DNA of 64,000 nucleotides, from positions 13,033,360 through 13,097,359 of the forward strand of contig JAKJHU010000030.1 of assembly GCA_022316685.1 (NCBI GenBank), written 5' to 3'. Under the pieces are notes generated by a model. It saw only the letters and a list, made by a program, of their open reading frames with translations, was not told the DNA's origin and searched no databases. This document shows positions 12,201 to 26,323 of this stretch, piece after piece (position 1 is the first letter of the stretch; every line of letters begins with the position of its first letter). A program made the translations under genes and the position numbers. This DNA comes from Progne subis subis (taxonomy: Eukaryota; Chordata; Aves; Passeriformes; Hirundinidae).

Positions 12201-14851
12201 GAGAGCTCTGAATAAAAACGAATTTTACCAAAATTAATTTTTGTTCATGTAAAAAGCTCAGTATTTTAATTGTGGTAAATGTAAAGACAACAGCATGAAA
12301 GAGAAAAATTCATGTTCTCTTAAGTTATACATGTAATACATAGCCAAAAATATTCCACAGCATCTCACAGGCTGCAACGACATTGTCACCAGAAGAAAAT
12401 TGCCCCTAATACGACCATGTTGCAGATGCTTCTGAAGTTTGAACAATTTTGGCTCTGAGTTCTTCTCTTTCAGTTCTGAATTTTTACTATTTCAGATAGA
12501 GAGTCAAAAAGTATCAATCAGATGGCACAGACAAAGCAGGTGCTTACCTAAAACAGAAATTGTTCAGACTTAGAGCAAATGATTTCTGACCAAGAGATCA
12601 AAATCTCAGCATAAATTTTCTCCAGTATAAAACACGTATCACTTGGAAAGGAACCTAATTACATGTGCCTAGCATGATGGTGCTTGTACTTATAGCTCTG
12701 GTGCAATATAGATCATGATGAAATATAATAATAATAGATCCAATGTGGAATTAGCCACCAACAAACATAGGTCTCTTGTAACTGGGATAGCACTTGTGCC
12801 TAACAAACAGCAGCTGAGACTGTCCAGTGTCTGGGAGTTTGAAAGCTGCAAAGTCATTCAGATCCAGCAAGAAAACCACTGTGTTTGGGCCAACCAAAGA
12901 GCATTCTGTTTTGGGACAAATTAAAACAAGATATTGGTCTACATGGGAGTCCATACAAAGTGGCTTTTATACAGCCTTGCTCTACTGTCCCTAAATGCTA
13001 GGACATGCCACTGTTTTTCTTGCAGGAAGGTGCAGATGCTCAGTGAGCCTGGCCCTGGCTTGCACAGCGCAGGGAGAGCCTCAGACATACCAGTCCTGAT
13101 CAGCCTGCAGAGAGAGCAAAGCAGTACCAAGCGAGACTTGGATTGCTTGGGGACTGGAGGAGAAGAAGCAGGCTGAAACTTTATGGTATATGCTGCAAAG
13201 CTGTAAATCTTGTGGATTAAGGCTATTATTCAGAAACATCAAAATGCGATTTGAGAACAACAGAAGAGGAGAATGACAGACGTATTACAGCTGATATGGT
13301 GAGCCAGCCAGGCATACACATGGCATACAGAGGGACAGACATTTCTGTGGGTACAAAATAAAACTGATATTCCAGGTTTTAATCAGTACAGCTAAAGGAT
13401 TTTTGTTTGGAGGAAGAGGACTTTATATGCATTTTTTGCTTACATATCCATTTTCGTTAAGGTTGATTTTACAGCTACAGGAGCCATGAAGGAAACAGGC
13501 AACAGGAATGCCTGCTTTACAAGACAATATTAGAAGCATCTGTCTTAGCCTGGAGCAAACACTCATGGAGAAAAAATTATGATTACTCTCTATAAACACA
13601 AAGAAGTAGAAAATCTCATTCAAGAGCACATGGGCACAGGGTGGCAAGGAAGCTTAGGCTGGAACTTTACAAAAGGGTTCCTAATGGAGAAAGGAGGGTA
13701 TTCCAGTAGGAAGGGAAAAAGCGCCAAACCAAGCTTATTTCTAGGACAGTGTTGGTTAAAGACCTCTGAACCTTCTGTTTTACTGCAGTGGCAAAGGACT
13801 TGAATTAAAACTGGGTTACTTTACAGACCTTGGCATTGGAGGGTCCTGGCTGTGCACAGTCTTATCAAAGGAAGCAGCTGGAGACTTCACTGACACCTAA
13901 AATTAACTGGGATGCCAAAATTGAGATTTGCACCTCCTAAACTATTTCAGACATGCAGATTTTGGTGTGAGACCACCAGACAGCAGATTCTGCTGTCTCT
14001 ATACACATAGTAACAATTCTACTTTCCTTCGGGTGACAAGGGCAGGGGTGCTGCTTTCTCATGTGTTTTATCTTAGCAACAAAAACATTTGTCTGTGGAG
14101 CACAATATCAGCACCTGTTGGGAACTCACCCTGTTCCATGTTCAGTAGGGAATAAGTAAAGCAAGAGGTCAGAAATCTCTGGACAGACGGAACCTTCCCT
14201 GCTGTTCCTGCTCCTGTCCCTGCTCTGTAATGTTATCAGGCATTGGATACAATGAGTACACCTCTGGAGGTAGAGAGGAGTGTCCAGGCCATTTCCTTCC
14301 CAGCTAGATGCCTTCTGTCCTGAAATAAAAGGTCATGTTTGTGCTCTTCCTCTCCTGCAAGGAATGCTGAATTTTTTTCCTGTAGTTTTCCCAAGAACAA
14401 TGCAGTTTGCGCAATCCAGAATAGCCTAGAGCTGGTCCCTAAAAAGCTGCTGTTTGAGGGGTGCCATGGTTTTGAATGATGGATGCTGTTGTAAGCACCA
14501 AGGTATGGGAGGAGAACCAGCCCTATACCCTGCATCGGCTCAACTCCCCCTTAACGGAACAAAATGTTAAAAACATCCATCTTCTTTTCATCTCAAAATA
14601 CGACAGGTTTCTGGGAAAATACTTCTGATATGTGAATACAGTAATGCATATGATGAGCTAAATAAATCATAGACTGGGAACACAAGACCACGAAGAAACA
14701 TTTGTAATACTTCATAATACTCTTATTTTTAAAACTGACAAGCAGAGCAGACAACACAGCTCCCAACACGTGAAAGGAGGGGACATGCTGTAACATTTAA
14801 CTTCAAACAACATAACACAAACAGACTGTTGATCTACATAATTGTCTAAGC
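9276..14851. other. Intergenic stretch, no gene seen
   Basis: No exon or complete element recognised apart from the short CR1 tail near 10.5 kb. The 123-codon minus frame at 11528-11899 shows no family resemblance. Confidence 0.55.
10505..10552 (-). mobile_element. CR1 LINE 3'-end fragment, short
   Basis: GAGGCCTTAAAGATCATCTA followed by GCTCCAACAACC resembles the antisense CR1 3' end (TTTAGAGATCATCTAGTCCAACC). Only about 45 bp can be recognised, so the call is weak. Confidence 0.45.
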
Positions 14852-15057
14852 CAGTGTTTTCAAACTTTTAGAGTAATGGGACCACCACTAATGCTAAGAT
14901 CCTCTTGTGGACCACCATGTACCCTGTATCATCTAACTTTTAATTGAAAACACAACTGAAATCTGTTCAGCTTGATTCTGCAGCCCATCTGTGGACCACT
15001 TACCATAAGATTGTAGACCACCAATGGTCTGCAAACCACAATTTTATAATTATCAGT
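14852..15057 (+). mobile_element. hAT-type (MER5/Charlie-like) non-autonomous DNA transposon remnant
   Basis: Starts CAGTGTTTTCAAACTTT, a typical hAT terminal sequence. It contains repeated GTGGACCACC and TGTGGACCACTT motifs and ends with ATGGTCTGCAAACCACA, as in MER5-type elements where the right end reads TGGTCTGCGGACCACAGTTTGAGAA. The right inverted repeat and 8-bp target duplication are decayed. About 205 bp long. Confidence 0.6.
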
Positions 15058-18000
15058 CCAACTGACTCAAGACCAGGCATGTGCCAGAAAAAGCAATGGA
15101 AGGGTACTAATGCCATTACACGTAACTAACCATACGGATACAGAGCTCCTTATACCACCCGCAGCTTTCCATGTGGGAGCACTATTCCAGTTCCTGATTG
15201 TCTTCATGCTAATGTCTCCCATACAGTGTATTTTTTGCAGCATATCCTGGGACTTGTTTATATGAATGAGCTTTGTGCCACAGCCAGTAGCTACAATTAA
15301 GGCAAAATTATAAGTGGTAGGGAAGGGAGGAGAACTTGGCTACCAGTAAATTTCACAATCAATGGTTCTCCTGCTAGTCATAAAAAAGTTTAATTGCTCC
15401 CCTTCTTGTTTGCTTCATTGTTTAACTAGTTATGGGCCAGACTGTTTTTTAAAAGTCTCAGAGTCTTGTGAATCTGTATTTAAAGTCCTGGTTCTCCTCC
15501 TCACTTATAGGAGGTGGAGTCATTGCAAACCAGAGATCTCTAGCCACAAATGACTACTCCGAGTCTTGCCCAAATACAGTTTTCTTATAGGTTTTGGGCA
15601 TCCTTGAATTCTTGGTTTAGGTTTTTAGGTTCATCCAAACTCTAATTACATACTGAATAGCAGATACTTGTTTAACCTGCTATAATACATGTACACACAC
15701 GTACTCACATACACAGAGGGTTTATCTACTGGACACAGTGAGGTGCTGTGCAGAAATGCCTTAACTATCTATAGATGACCTTGCTGAGGACTACACAGCA
15801 TTGCACAGAGCCATGCTCAGAAGCCCAGTGCACCTTAAAAGCCAACATTTTCGTTTAGGGTGTTGGTGGATACCGCAAGGTAGAGAAGCCCAAATTGTCT
15901 CTAAACAAGTTTACTCAGTTAGTACAAATAGCATAGCCATGACCCCAGGAAGCAGTGTAGGCATATTGTAAGGAACATATTCTTTAATACTAACATACTT
16001 GAGGCTTCTATGGTGCCTTTGCAAAGAAAAACTCTCATTCTGTCCTTACTCTCTCGTGGACATGTAAATAATTGCCAGGAAATTCCTCAAGACAGCAACA
16101 GGCTTTGATGATGCAAAGACCAAAGAGGCAAGAAAACAGGATTCTAGCTGCCAGAAGGAGTTAGTGGACCTCTTTCAGGCTTCTTGACCATCCCTAAGGT
16201 GAACCCTTGCAAATGCATTTAAAAGCTCAGAAGAAATTGTACGTGAATTTCATCTTTGGCACGTTCCAGTTTGGACTAGGCAAGGCTCCTTGGACAGCAT
16301 TTGTAGCTGCTTGGGAAGCTAATGGCACATTATCATTTGGATACAGAAAGGTTGGGTCAGTTGCTCTAAATTGCACAGAAAATCAGTGGCAGGGCCAAAA
16401 ACCGAGGCAAGGAATGATGATTACATGTTCTGTTCTCTTGACCCTGTGCCTCCATCCCAGTACTGCAAAAGGCAGCTCACTTAGGCAAACACAGAGAGGG
16501 AGGGAGCAAGGAAGAGTAAGATTAAAAACTCTGGAAAAGAGATTGCATAGAGGAAGATGTTGCATACCACCCCTAAAAAACTGACAAATGGAAACAGCAG
16601 TAGTACTCCTAGGCCAAGCCTGTGGAGACAAATTTATCTCTTGTGCAACATTAGTGAAGGAAAAATACTATTTTATTTCAAGGATGGTTTTGAGCCAATA
16701 AAGTAATGCAAATTTGCTGTGTTGTAGCAGAAATTTTTCTTATTCTTCTTTATCTTTGACCTTTTACTGGGAAAAAAATAGAGCTGAGCAAAAGCTGTAC
16801 TCTAATAAGAAAAATACATCAGTAGCACACGGCTTCATGAAATAGAAGAGCCATGGATGTGTTTTATTCAAGGAAGATCATGTAGATATACTTGGTTTAC
16901 ACAACACTAAGCTGATGCTAATGCTTGCCCATGGCACTCCACACAATGTGCTGTTCCAACGCTGTTCAGTCTCCGTGTCTGAGAAATGAGTGTGACATCT
17001 AATTAAACAATCCTAAGTCCCTCCAGGGAAAAAAAAAAAAAAATTTCTTTTCTTTTGCTTCCAGTGCTTCAAAGCATGTGTGAACCCCGTGATGCTCAGA
17101 GGCATTCACAGCCCCACTCCCACGCTAGGGGCCAGCCTGCCCCTAGCTGTGGCACATGTGGCATGGCACAGGAGTGTGTTCCTCATCACACACCAGCTCC
17201 CACAGTTGGGCTGGCACACCCCACTGGGGTGCTGAAGGCAAGGCAGCTCAACTTGCAGGGAGGCCATGGCTCCATGTCCTTCTGCAGCCTTGCAGCTCTT
17301 TGAGAGAAGAGAGCCAGAACCTACATTCTTGACAGGGCTGTGTGTGTGAACAAGCATTTCTACTTTTTTCAAAAAAATCTTTTTCACAGGTTGTTTTTGG
17401 AATCTGGGAGCTTATGGGTCTGAAATAACACAAAGTCTGTTCTACTCATGATACCACAGGTCCTGCTTGGTGTAAATACAGAAAGAAGACTAGATCTAAT
17501 CTCATTTTATTTCATCTTAGAAGCTCCTTGAGGAATTCAGAAAGCCTGTGAAAACCCCAAAACACACAGAGAAAGAAAAGAGAAAAACCTGTAAGCAAAG
17601 AAATCCAGCTTTATTTGTGTTCCCTTAAACCCATTTGTCAACTGCACAGCACTGTTCACTGATGATATTTCCTCATCTATCTTATGACTCACTGAGCTAC
17701 ATAAACTCTGTGCCAGTCTCTAGGACCCCTAAGTGGCTCCTCTATACCCTTGCATTCTTCTCCTTATTTACTTTTCCCGACTTCCTTCCATCTCTCACTA
17801 CATCCATTGTGACCCCTCAGATAAACAGACTTACAAACTAGGTTTTGTGCCGTCTCAGGGCAGGTTTTGGCTGCATGTTTCTTTCTTCCAACCTGTCCCA
17901 GCAGCTGATTCGGTGTATGGTGGGATCTCCCCACACTTTCTCCTCCACAAACCTCTTTCTCCTTCTCCTCCTCTGAGGCCTGCCACAAATTTTCACAGTA

Positions 18001-21000
18001 GAAGCAATGAAATGAACTCCCAAGCTTTTTTGATGTATTGCCGTGCTTACACTGAGCTCCTCCTGTGTCTTAAATTGCATAAATATCCTTGAGCCCATGT
18101 GTCTAAGATGTGCTGCAGCTGAAGGACCACCTCAGGGAGCCAACATCTTGGGCTTGGACTGAGCGCACCGAACAAAGCTGTGGGCATCTGCCCCAGGACA
18201 CTGGACCTCAGCCTGCCCCCATCCCCTCATGCTTGTCCTCACCTCAAGTCTGTGGCAGTCCAAGGAAGCCCAAGAAGGACCTTGACCCAGCACTCCATGT
18301 CTTTCCCAGAAACAGCAAAGGTAGCCTGCCTCTCCATGCCTGGCAGAAAAGTTCAGCAGCCCCTGATACTGCCAAGGTGGCTTGGTCAGCAGTCAGGGAC
18401 TCAAGAGCCACAATTCAACCCCTGCAGCTGCCGTGGTCAAACAATCTTCTTAATTACACAGGAAAATGTGCTTGAAAGTTTCATTGGTTCAGTTCACCCT
18501 GCCTGAAACCAGAGTACACTGGGCAAAAAAAATACAGTTCAGAGCCAGTTTTGCCTGTCTGCACCAGGCTTATCAGGATGTGGGGACATTTAGAGACTGG
18601 AAACCAAAGGTTTTTCCTGAAACAGAGAGTCATAGCCAAGACATTTCTTAAAGCACACAGTTGTTTTTTTTTTTTTTTTTTTCAGTTTGTTGTGGTTCAT
18701 ATTAGTTGTTGCTTTTTTACCCCACTCTCTAAGAAGCTACTGCCAGTAATACCTGTGTTTAGAAAGCACTGAAGGTTTCTCTATCATATACACAGATGAT
18801 TTTTTAAAATTTGTCACACGTAGCTACGTCCAGAAATTTAGAACCAAGAACAGATCAACTTGCAACTGTAACAACTTGCCCTTGCTGTGCAATGATGTTT
18901 AAACCATACAAAATAATCTTTGCAAATGCAAGACATATTGTTTCAGCAGCTGTGCTTTTGAAGATATAGTAGACCTCTTACTGCAAGAAGACTGAAAGTT
19001 ACTTTCATCATACTGTTTGGCAAAAATAGACAAACCTCAGGGATTACTAGTGACGTGTAAATAAACCGAAGTGAGCATTCTGGGGAAGGAGTAAACAGCA
19101 GCAGTGCTTGCGATCCGACGTGGTGACCCAGGTAACGATGTTGATCAATGCCTTCCTGGAGGAGGAAAAATTAGGGTGTAGAACTAGAGACACCATACAG
19201 TTTAAAATTAATAGAGCCTTAAGCTAAACAGAAGGAAACAACCTCACAAGGTTATTTGGGGGCTTTTTGCTCCCCCTGTGCCATGCCTTTTTTCGTTGTG
19301 CAAAGCTGTTATCAGCTTTCATTAGTGACTCTTCTGGCATAAATTTTTTCTCCCGTGAAACATGCAGATTTATATGGACAAAATTAGTACTGTTAAATTA
19401 AAATCCTGGATGCTTGGCAATGATACATGGCTGAGGAAAGAAGTCTGAAAGCACACAAGAAACAATCAAGTCCCTTGGAAAAATAATAAGCAAATATATA
19501 CTTTGTAGCTGGATATAGGTTATGTTGTGCTAGCTTTCAGGAACATCAGGGCATGAGCTCAAAACAGAAACAGGAGAGCAAATTATATTCTCTTCTAGCT
19601 CAGAAGCAACCACATGGAGGTCTAGATTGGGATCTCATCTTTTCTTTAAAAATATTTATTTTACAGAATTTATTTTACTGAAACCTTCACTACAACTAGA
19701 ACCCAAGACATGTGGCCACAACTACTAAGCTGTGGAATGCTTATTGCTTCCTGCAGGGTACCAGCATCATCAGGAGGATAGGAGACATCCCAGACTGGTC
19801 TGCCCATACCATAAGAGCTGTTGTATGTGCCTGAGGAGAGGCACAGAGGAGTAACAGACCTCAAATGGAAGTGAACTGAACGTGGGTCCTTGCCGTCTAC
19901 AGTTGTCTCCACCACCAATTCACAGGGACAGTCTCCCATAGTGACCCCTTTCCTGCCTCCTGTTGTATTTGTCCTTCCAGACCACACTTCCTGCGGTTCT
20001 TCTTTGTGATAAGTGATCAAAAGTAGGTAGGAAGAAAATAAAAATCAAACCAGGTTAAGCATTAAAGCATAATGATAATAATCACTTTGCTGAGTCTCAT
20101 GCACTGAAAAGCTGTGTAAATCTGGAGCTGTCTTATGGAAGGCAACAAGTCACAGTTTCACAATTTTTCTTCTACTTTGTCCACAGTTAAGCAATGTGAA
20201 ACATTAATTTAGCTTTTAACACAGATGTTCCACTCTTCTCTCAGTACTACTTCCTAGTAATGGAAAAAAGGCAGGCCACTTGATAATGGTAGAGAGCGTC
20301 AGGAAACACCTTCAGCTTGAGAAGCATGGAAGGGAATAACCACAGACAAGGAAAATACAACGTGGAGGACTAGAGAGCACACAGTTCTTACAGGAACAGA
20401 CATGTAACAATACCTGCAGAAACTCTTACATAAGAAATACTGACACAACTGGAGGCAGTACCAACACCGGGGTTGTCTTGACAGATACAAATGAAGGTAT
20501 TAGAGAAGCTGGTTTGCTTTAATTGCATGCAGACAGAATGAAATCCACACCAACAATTCTATGTACTTAGTGCTTTCGAGAAGTCAAATTACACAAAGCT
20601 GAAAACAATTATGAGCCAAATTATTGCAGAGAAAGAATTTAAACAGGAAAAATGTGAGTGATAATTGGGAACTATTTAAACACAATTTACTAAGTGCCCC
20701 AAAAGGCACATTCTCACATTGCACAAAAGATGTCAAGTGGAATTAAAAACAAAAGCAAAGCAAAGCAAAAACACAAGCTGGTTTAGAGGGGAAATTAAAC
20801 CAGCTTTTGCAAAAAACCTGCACAAACAACCCCACTTCACAATTCACCCAGCAACAAAATACAAGAGGCATCTCTAAAGTGACTCTGAAGTCCAGAGTCC
20901 TATGGTAACTTGATCCATCGCATTTACGATGATTTCCAAGAAGTCAGGCCATGACAACAGTGGTTTTCAATTGCTGTGACAGATGCTATGTGCTTGGGTC

Positions 21001-21921
21001 ACAGCTGGTCGAATATGAATTTGTTACATCCTTTTGAAAGGATTTGGATGAAAAACAGAGAGAAATTATACCAGTTTGCCTCATCCTGGCAAACATCCCT
21101 GCTGTGCTGTGGGTCAGGCAGAGCCATTTGTGGGGAAGGCAGATAGCAGGTGACATTTTCTCTGAAAATCCTGGGAAGGGGAGAAAACTGTAGGCAGGAG
21201 TATGTGGTGAGCAAAGGGAACATCCTCCTTTGGCAAAGCAAGAGTCCTTCAACAGAGGACTGTTCCATAAGGTGGAACATGCAGCAAGGGTCTTCTCCCA
21301 GATGCCAAGAGGGGACTGGCAAGGCTGGATGCACCTGAAGAAGTGGCAGAACTAAGCTTAGGTTTGAAGGAAAGGACCTATCCACAAGGATGCAATGAGC
21401 AGCAATGACATTTGTTTACAGACTTTTTAAATTTAATCCCAAATTTCCTTGAAGTTAGATTTATCTTCCAGTAAAGCTTGGCCATGCAGTTCACAAGCTC
21501 TTCTGGCATCTGGATGCAGTCATTTTCAGAAAAAAAGCACAGATCTTCCAAGAGCACTGCATATCACCCACTCTTCTGACAGCCAACATCACCTCAAGAC
21601 AAGGCTCAAAACCAGACCAAAGCCTTTTCACCCATTCCTGTAATTCCACCCTCTCCAGACAAGTTTTTTGCAATGATTACACATAGCTAAAGAAAAAAGA
21701 AATTCCACCTATGAGAAGCCCTAAAATAATATTTTCATGGCACATCCTCCTCAGGATCAAAAAATATATATATAATTTAAAACCAAAGGATATTAAGATA
21801 ATTGCTGACTAGAAAAGGAAAAAAGGCAACCATAGAAGCATTTCTGCAAAATGGAGTTTTTTGCCTGTTTCTGCCACACTTAAAGGACAGCCCAGAGGGG
21901 AAATAGCAGGAAAAGACCATT
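15058..21921. other. Intergenic stretch, no gene seen
   Basis: No gene recognised; one old SINE remnant near 16.3 kb. A/T homopolymers near 17030-17043 and 18662-18682. Several plus-strand frames of 100-125 codons at 17.7-18.5 kb overlap in different phases and look like chance in moderately GC-rich sequence. Confidence 0.55.
16330..16405 (-). mobile_element. MIR-like SINE remnant, antisense
   Basis: ACAGAAAGGTTGGGTCAGTT, GCTCTAAATTGCACAG and AATCAGTGGCAGGGCC parallel the antisense MIR body (ACAGAGAGGTTAAGT...TTGCCCAAGGTCACACAG...AGTGGCAGAGCC). Short and old. Confidence 0.45.
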
Positions 21922-21975
21922 ATGTTTGACACAATAATCTTAAAGGTCTTTTCCAACCTAAATAATTCTATGCAC
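21922..21975 (+). mobile_element. CR1 LINE 3'-end fragment, sense
   Basis: Contains the sense 3' terminus of CR1, ATCTTAAAGGTCTTTTCCAA then CCTAAATAATTCTATG, ending in the ATTCTATG terminal repeat unit. No further ORF2 sequence is visible upstream, so only the tail survives. Confidence 0.8.
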
Positions 21976-24376
21976 AATGCAAAGCTGAGGCTGTGGTTGA
22001 GGCTGTATCTGGCTGAATCCCTTGCCCTGGTTCTTCACTACCCTTGGCCAATAGCGGCCTGGAACAGTGGATTTCATACAGGCTGGATGCGAGGTCCTTT
22101 TTTCCTTTTGTGTACAAGGTGGGATTTCCAAATCTTTTGCAACCCAAGACACTTGGTAAAGCATTTGTAGAGATAATTGACAAACATGTACCCAAGCTTG
22201 GCTGATCCAATTGGTCCCTGCCTTACTGCCCCACTGGTCTGGGAGCTGCTCCTGCTGCTGCCACCCCAGCTCCCAGGGGAACCCTTGAAAGGCACTCGGG
22301 CAAACTACTCAGAGGGGCATGCAAGCCCTGCAAACAAGAGGATCTGGTTATATAGCCTTATTTTAATAAATTTCTACACAGAAATAGAGACTGGAGAACA
22401 AGCTCACTGATCTTTCATTTGCAACCACTGTGTTGCTCAAGGAGTGATGCTTCTGGTGGGTTCCCCAGCAGGGGCTTCTGTGGCCTCTTGGGATTTTCTT
22501 CCCTTCTTGTGACTGGTCTCTTCTGTGAGCTCTCTCATCTCAGCCTTGTAGTATGCCAAGGTGGCTGCAACAACATTTTCCAGAGAAAGACAAACATGTG
22601 GGAGCAAAGTAGTTGGGCATCTCTCTGGAAACTGTTCAGACATGCTTCCAGGTTTAAGTTCTATCTAGACATACAGTTATTTCTCACTCTAAGAATTATT
22701 TCAAGGAACATTACTAATGAAAAATTATTACTTTAAAATATACCTTGCATTGTTTAATAAAATTTTAGCAGTGAGACTTTCTCTACTAAAAAGTTTAGAA
22801 AAAAATAAGGATTTTAATGTCCTCCATCTTCTAAGGTGAGAAACAAAAGGGAATTGAGCCTCTGCACTGAGAAAAAAACCCATGAGCTGCTGCCTGATTT
22901 TTCATATTTTGAGGTCATTTTGTTTTCCCAACACATTACATTTTCTGGTGCATTTGAACACAACAGGTCAAAAATAGACTGAACTGTATATGTGAAACAG
23001 ATTAAGAGATATATGAAAAGATGTCAGCTTAATATTTATATCTTTAGCCTAGATGTTACTTAACATTTTACAGCTTTAATACCTCTTACACATGTATTTT
23101 AACTTTTACCTCATTGAAAAGAGAGAATTTAATTCAACATTTAAAGATTATTTAAGAACTGTTTTAAGTGCTTAAAAATCTTCCAAGGTTCAACATATAA
23201 AGTTTCATTTATACTGGCTATCACTGGAGATGAAGGTACCACTTAAAATACAGGGTGAAACCATATTTTGTAAAGCACTTGCCAGTTAAATGTGTGGGTT
23301 TAGAAGAGATAAAGAGATTCTTTAACAAGCTTTGAGACTTGTGATTTAAACCAGCACCAGCAAAAACACTACAGGACAATGGCCCATATGAAGACAGGAA
23401 TTAAAATGCCCAAATCTGCTTTGCCCTTTTCCCCTCTCCCTCCTTACTTTGCAGAAACATTTTTCTCAGCCTCTCATTTTTCTCTGGGACCTCAGACCAA
23501 GACTATCTACCAAAATAAAAGTAAATGTTTATATTGTTCAATAATTTGTAATACCAAACGTCCCATCAAGAGACAAAGATTGCTTGCTTTGTTTGTTTCT
23601 TACTGAAAGCTCACTATCTGGTAGATCATGAACTACTAAGCTCATTGACCATTAATCACTACTACTTTTCAGGCACTCTTAGAAATCCATCTTTGTTTTC
23701 TCATTTCCTTTTATATGCTATTTTGGATAATCTGTCAATATAAGAATTTTTTGCAGGTGAGCATACTTAAAGAACAAAACAAACAAACAAGTAACCCCCT
23801 AAACTCATGCACTTTGAAATAAGCTAATGGAGCAAAGAATTACTATTCCAGCAAACAGAAGTTATACAGAAATGCAGAAGTTACACAGAAATGCAAGTAC
23901 CTTTATACATATTATTCATAGATGACAGACATAATACTTACGTACAAAGATCAAGGTTGTTTTCAACTATACATTGCCATTCCTAGAAAATCAATCTACA
24001 TTGTTTTTAGCACAGGTTAGGAACTGGATAAATGATTAAGTAATTTGCCAAGGACATGGTTAGACAGATGTGGAAAATGGGAAAGAGTGATTTCTTTCCA
24101 AAGGGAACACGTCGTTTATAGTCACAGCTGGTATCGCTTTGTAGAAGGGTTCAGTCTTACAATCCATGGTGTAAGAGATCAAACAGATTTTAATACAAAA
24201 CCTCCTATTACCAGAGTAACAGGAATTATCTTAGACTTCAGTCAGGTCTGGGACCTACTCTGAAGCTGCGGTGGGACACAGCAGGCAACCCAAAAGATAT
24301 GAAAGGATTCACAGTTTGTAAATACTTTTTCCTACACCACAATATTGTTGATGCCTAAATGAAGGGATGGGACCAC
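21976..24376. other. Intergenic stretch, no gene seen
   Basis: Between a CR1 tail and the ERV-like fragment. A GC-richer piece at 22200-22290 includes a CTGCTCCTGCTGCTGCC run. No exon recognised. Confidence 0.55.
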
Positions 24377-24895
24377 TGTTGGGCTAAAACCCATTTATTA
24401 CCCAGATAAACATCAGCCTCAAACCATAAGGTTTTAGAGGAGCAAGAATGGCCTTAGCTCAAAGTAGTCACAAGTTTCTTCATTACGAGGCAGTATATAA
24501 CATTCTAATCCAATGGAAAGTTGCCACAGAGTTTATTTTGTTTTTCTGACCTATCACCTTTGCTTAATTTTGCCATACTGTGTATACTTTTATCCAATGG
24601 GCTACTACTACATGTACACACATATACTTCTATTATAACATCTAAACTCTTAGCTTACTCTATAAAACTACATTACTACACTATAAAATTCTTCACTATC
24701 TTACCTAATATCGTTTCTTACTTAAGATGTATTCTTACTTACAACTATGGAAACATAAGTTTATAATTTTTTGGCTTAATGTCTGTGTACTTTTATTTTT
24801 ACATTAATCCGAACTTCTCCCAAGGCTGCAAATCAAACCCTTCAGTAACTTTGGAAGTTTCTATCTTTCCATTTCCTACGTCCCCCCAAAGGAAA
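24377..24895 (-). mobile_element. Probable endogenous retrovirus LTR-like fragment
   Basis: An AT-rich block beginning TGTTGGGCTAAAACCC, which on the minus strand would be an LTR end with AATAAATGGGTTTTAGC just before the terminal CA. It continues with CTATGGAAACATAAGTTTAT and TTCTCCCAAGGCTGCAAATC, wording I associate with passerine ERV copies. I could not find a second boundary or a target-site duplication, so extent, orientation and class are uncertain. Confidence 0.45.
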
Positions 24896-26278
24896 ACCCA
24901 ATGTTGAAAAATACTTTGCAGCTTTAAACACATGATCAAGTGTTCACATGATCAAAAGTTCAAAGGGGCTTAAGTGTGGAGATGTCAGCTAAACACATAT
25001 TTAAGTATCCTGTCGTATTACACACACACACACGAATTTGATATGATTGATTGAACCCACACTCCAATTACGGGAATATGTTTAAAGCCATGGCTGTCAG
25101 TACAACATATCCATTGTACAGTACCCCAGTATTTTGCCAAGGAGTAGTTCTGTGAAGGGTAACGTGTCTATAAAAAAGATTTAGGAAAGAATAGAGATGA
25201 TGAGAAGGGTTTTCTTTTCTAGCATCTGGCTTTACTAGAAAAACACTTTTTAATTTCACCATAATTAGAGCTACCTAAGGTCATGTTTCCTCTTCTATTT
25301 TCAGCTGAGAAATTTGTCCAGGCACCTTCCATACTACAGACTTGTTCCCTGCTGTCCCTCAGTTCTGGCTTTCAGAGGCTCTGGGGGCAGCTCAGGTCCC
25401 AGAAGATGGTAGATGTGCCATGCTCACCCTGTGACCTGGGATGTACTGGGGTGTTGCATTGATAGCTTCGGATTGTTCAGAGCATCCAAGAATCACTGGC
25501 TGTGCCACAGCTAGTCTGTCTCTCACTGCACCTATCTTCTCAAATGCCAGCTAATTCCAGGAGACTTTCCTGGAAATTAACAGTATCAGATGAATAACAT
25601 TACTGGTTCTTCCTCTTGATTCAGCCAGCCTTCAAGACTCCAGAGTTTTGAATAACTGGCCAGGCCAGAAAGAACAAACTAATTTAATATGATTCAATCT
25701 GTTTTGCTGTCCCAGTCAGAGACTATCTAGCCTTGCAAAAAAATTATACTGTGTGACATTAAATACTCATCTTTCCTAGAAAGGTCTGGAGCACTGAAAT
25801 TCCTTTTGGTTTGAAAGGAACTTCTTGGGACTGTTTTACACTTATAAATGTATTAATTTGTACAGCTTGGGTAACCAGGACAATGCCAAGTTTAAACCAC
25901 AAGCAGGACCCAGTGTAAAACTATTATTTTCCCCTCAATAAATCTATTCATAAATGGCTTGACAATGTTCCAGCTAGATAGGAAGAACAAAAAATAAATC
26001 ACAGTGGAAAGTCATGATCTAGAGATGATCCAGCATAAGACCAGGATGAAAGGCAGGAAGAGATTAAGCACTTTTCAAAGGGAAATACTGCATTTTACAT
26101 TGCAAATAGAGGGCATCAAAGAAAACACAGATGAATCAGATAATAGCGGGAGCTTTTTCATTCAAATGTTAAAAACGTTCTGAAGAAGAGATCCTGCATA
26201 CACTGACACCTGCAGTGAAGTGTTGCAAAAATGGCTTCTTCTGTTCTTTCAGCCTTGAAAATACACGCGCTGAAAAAG

Positions 26279-26321
<43 letters not shown>
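26279..26321. repeat. Poly-A homopolymer, 43 nt
   Basis: The longest homopolymer of the window. No retroposon body or target duplication is evident beside it, so it is listed as a simple repeat. Confidence 0.9.
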
Positions 26322-26323
<2 letters not shown>

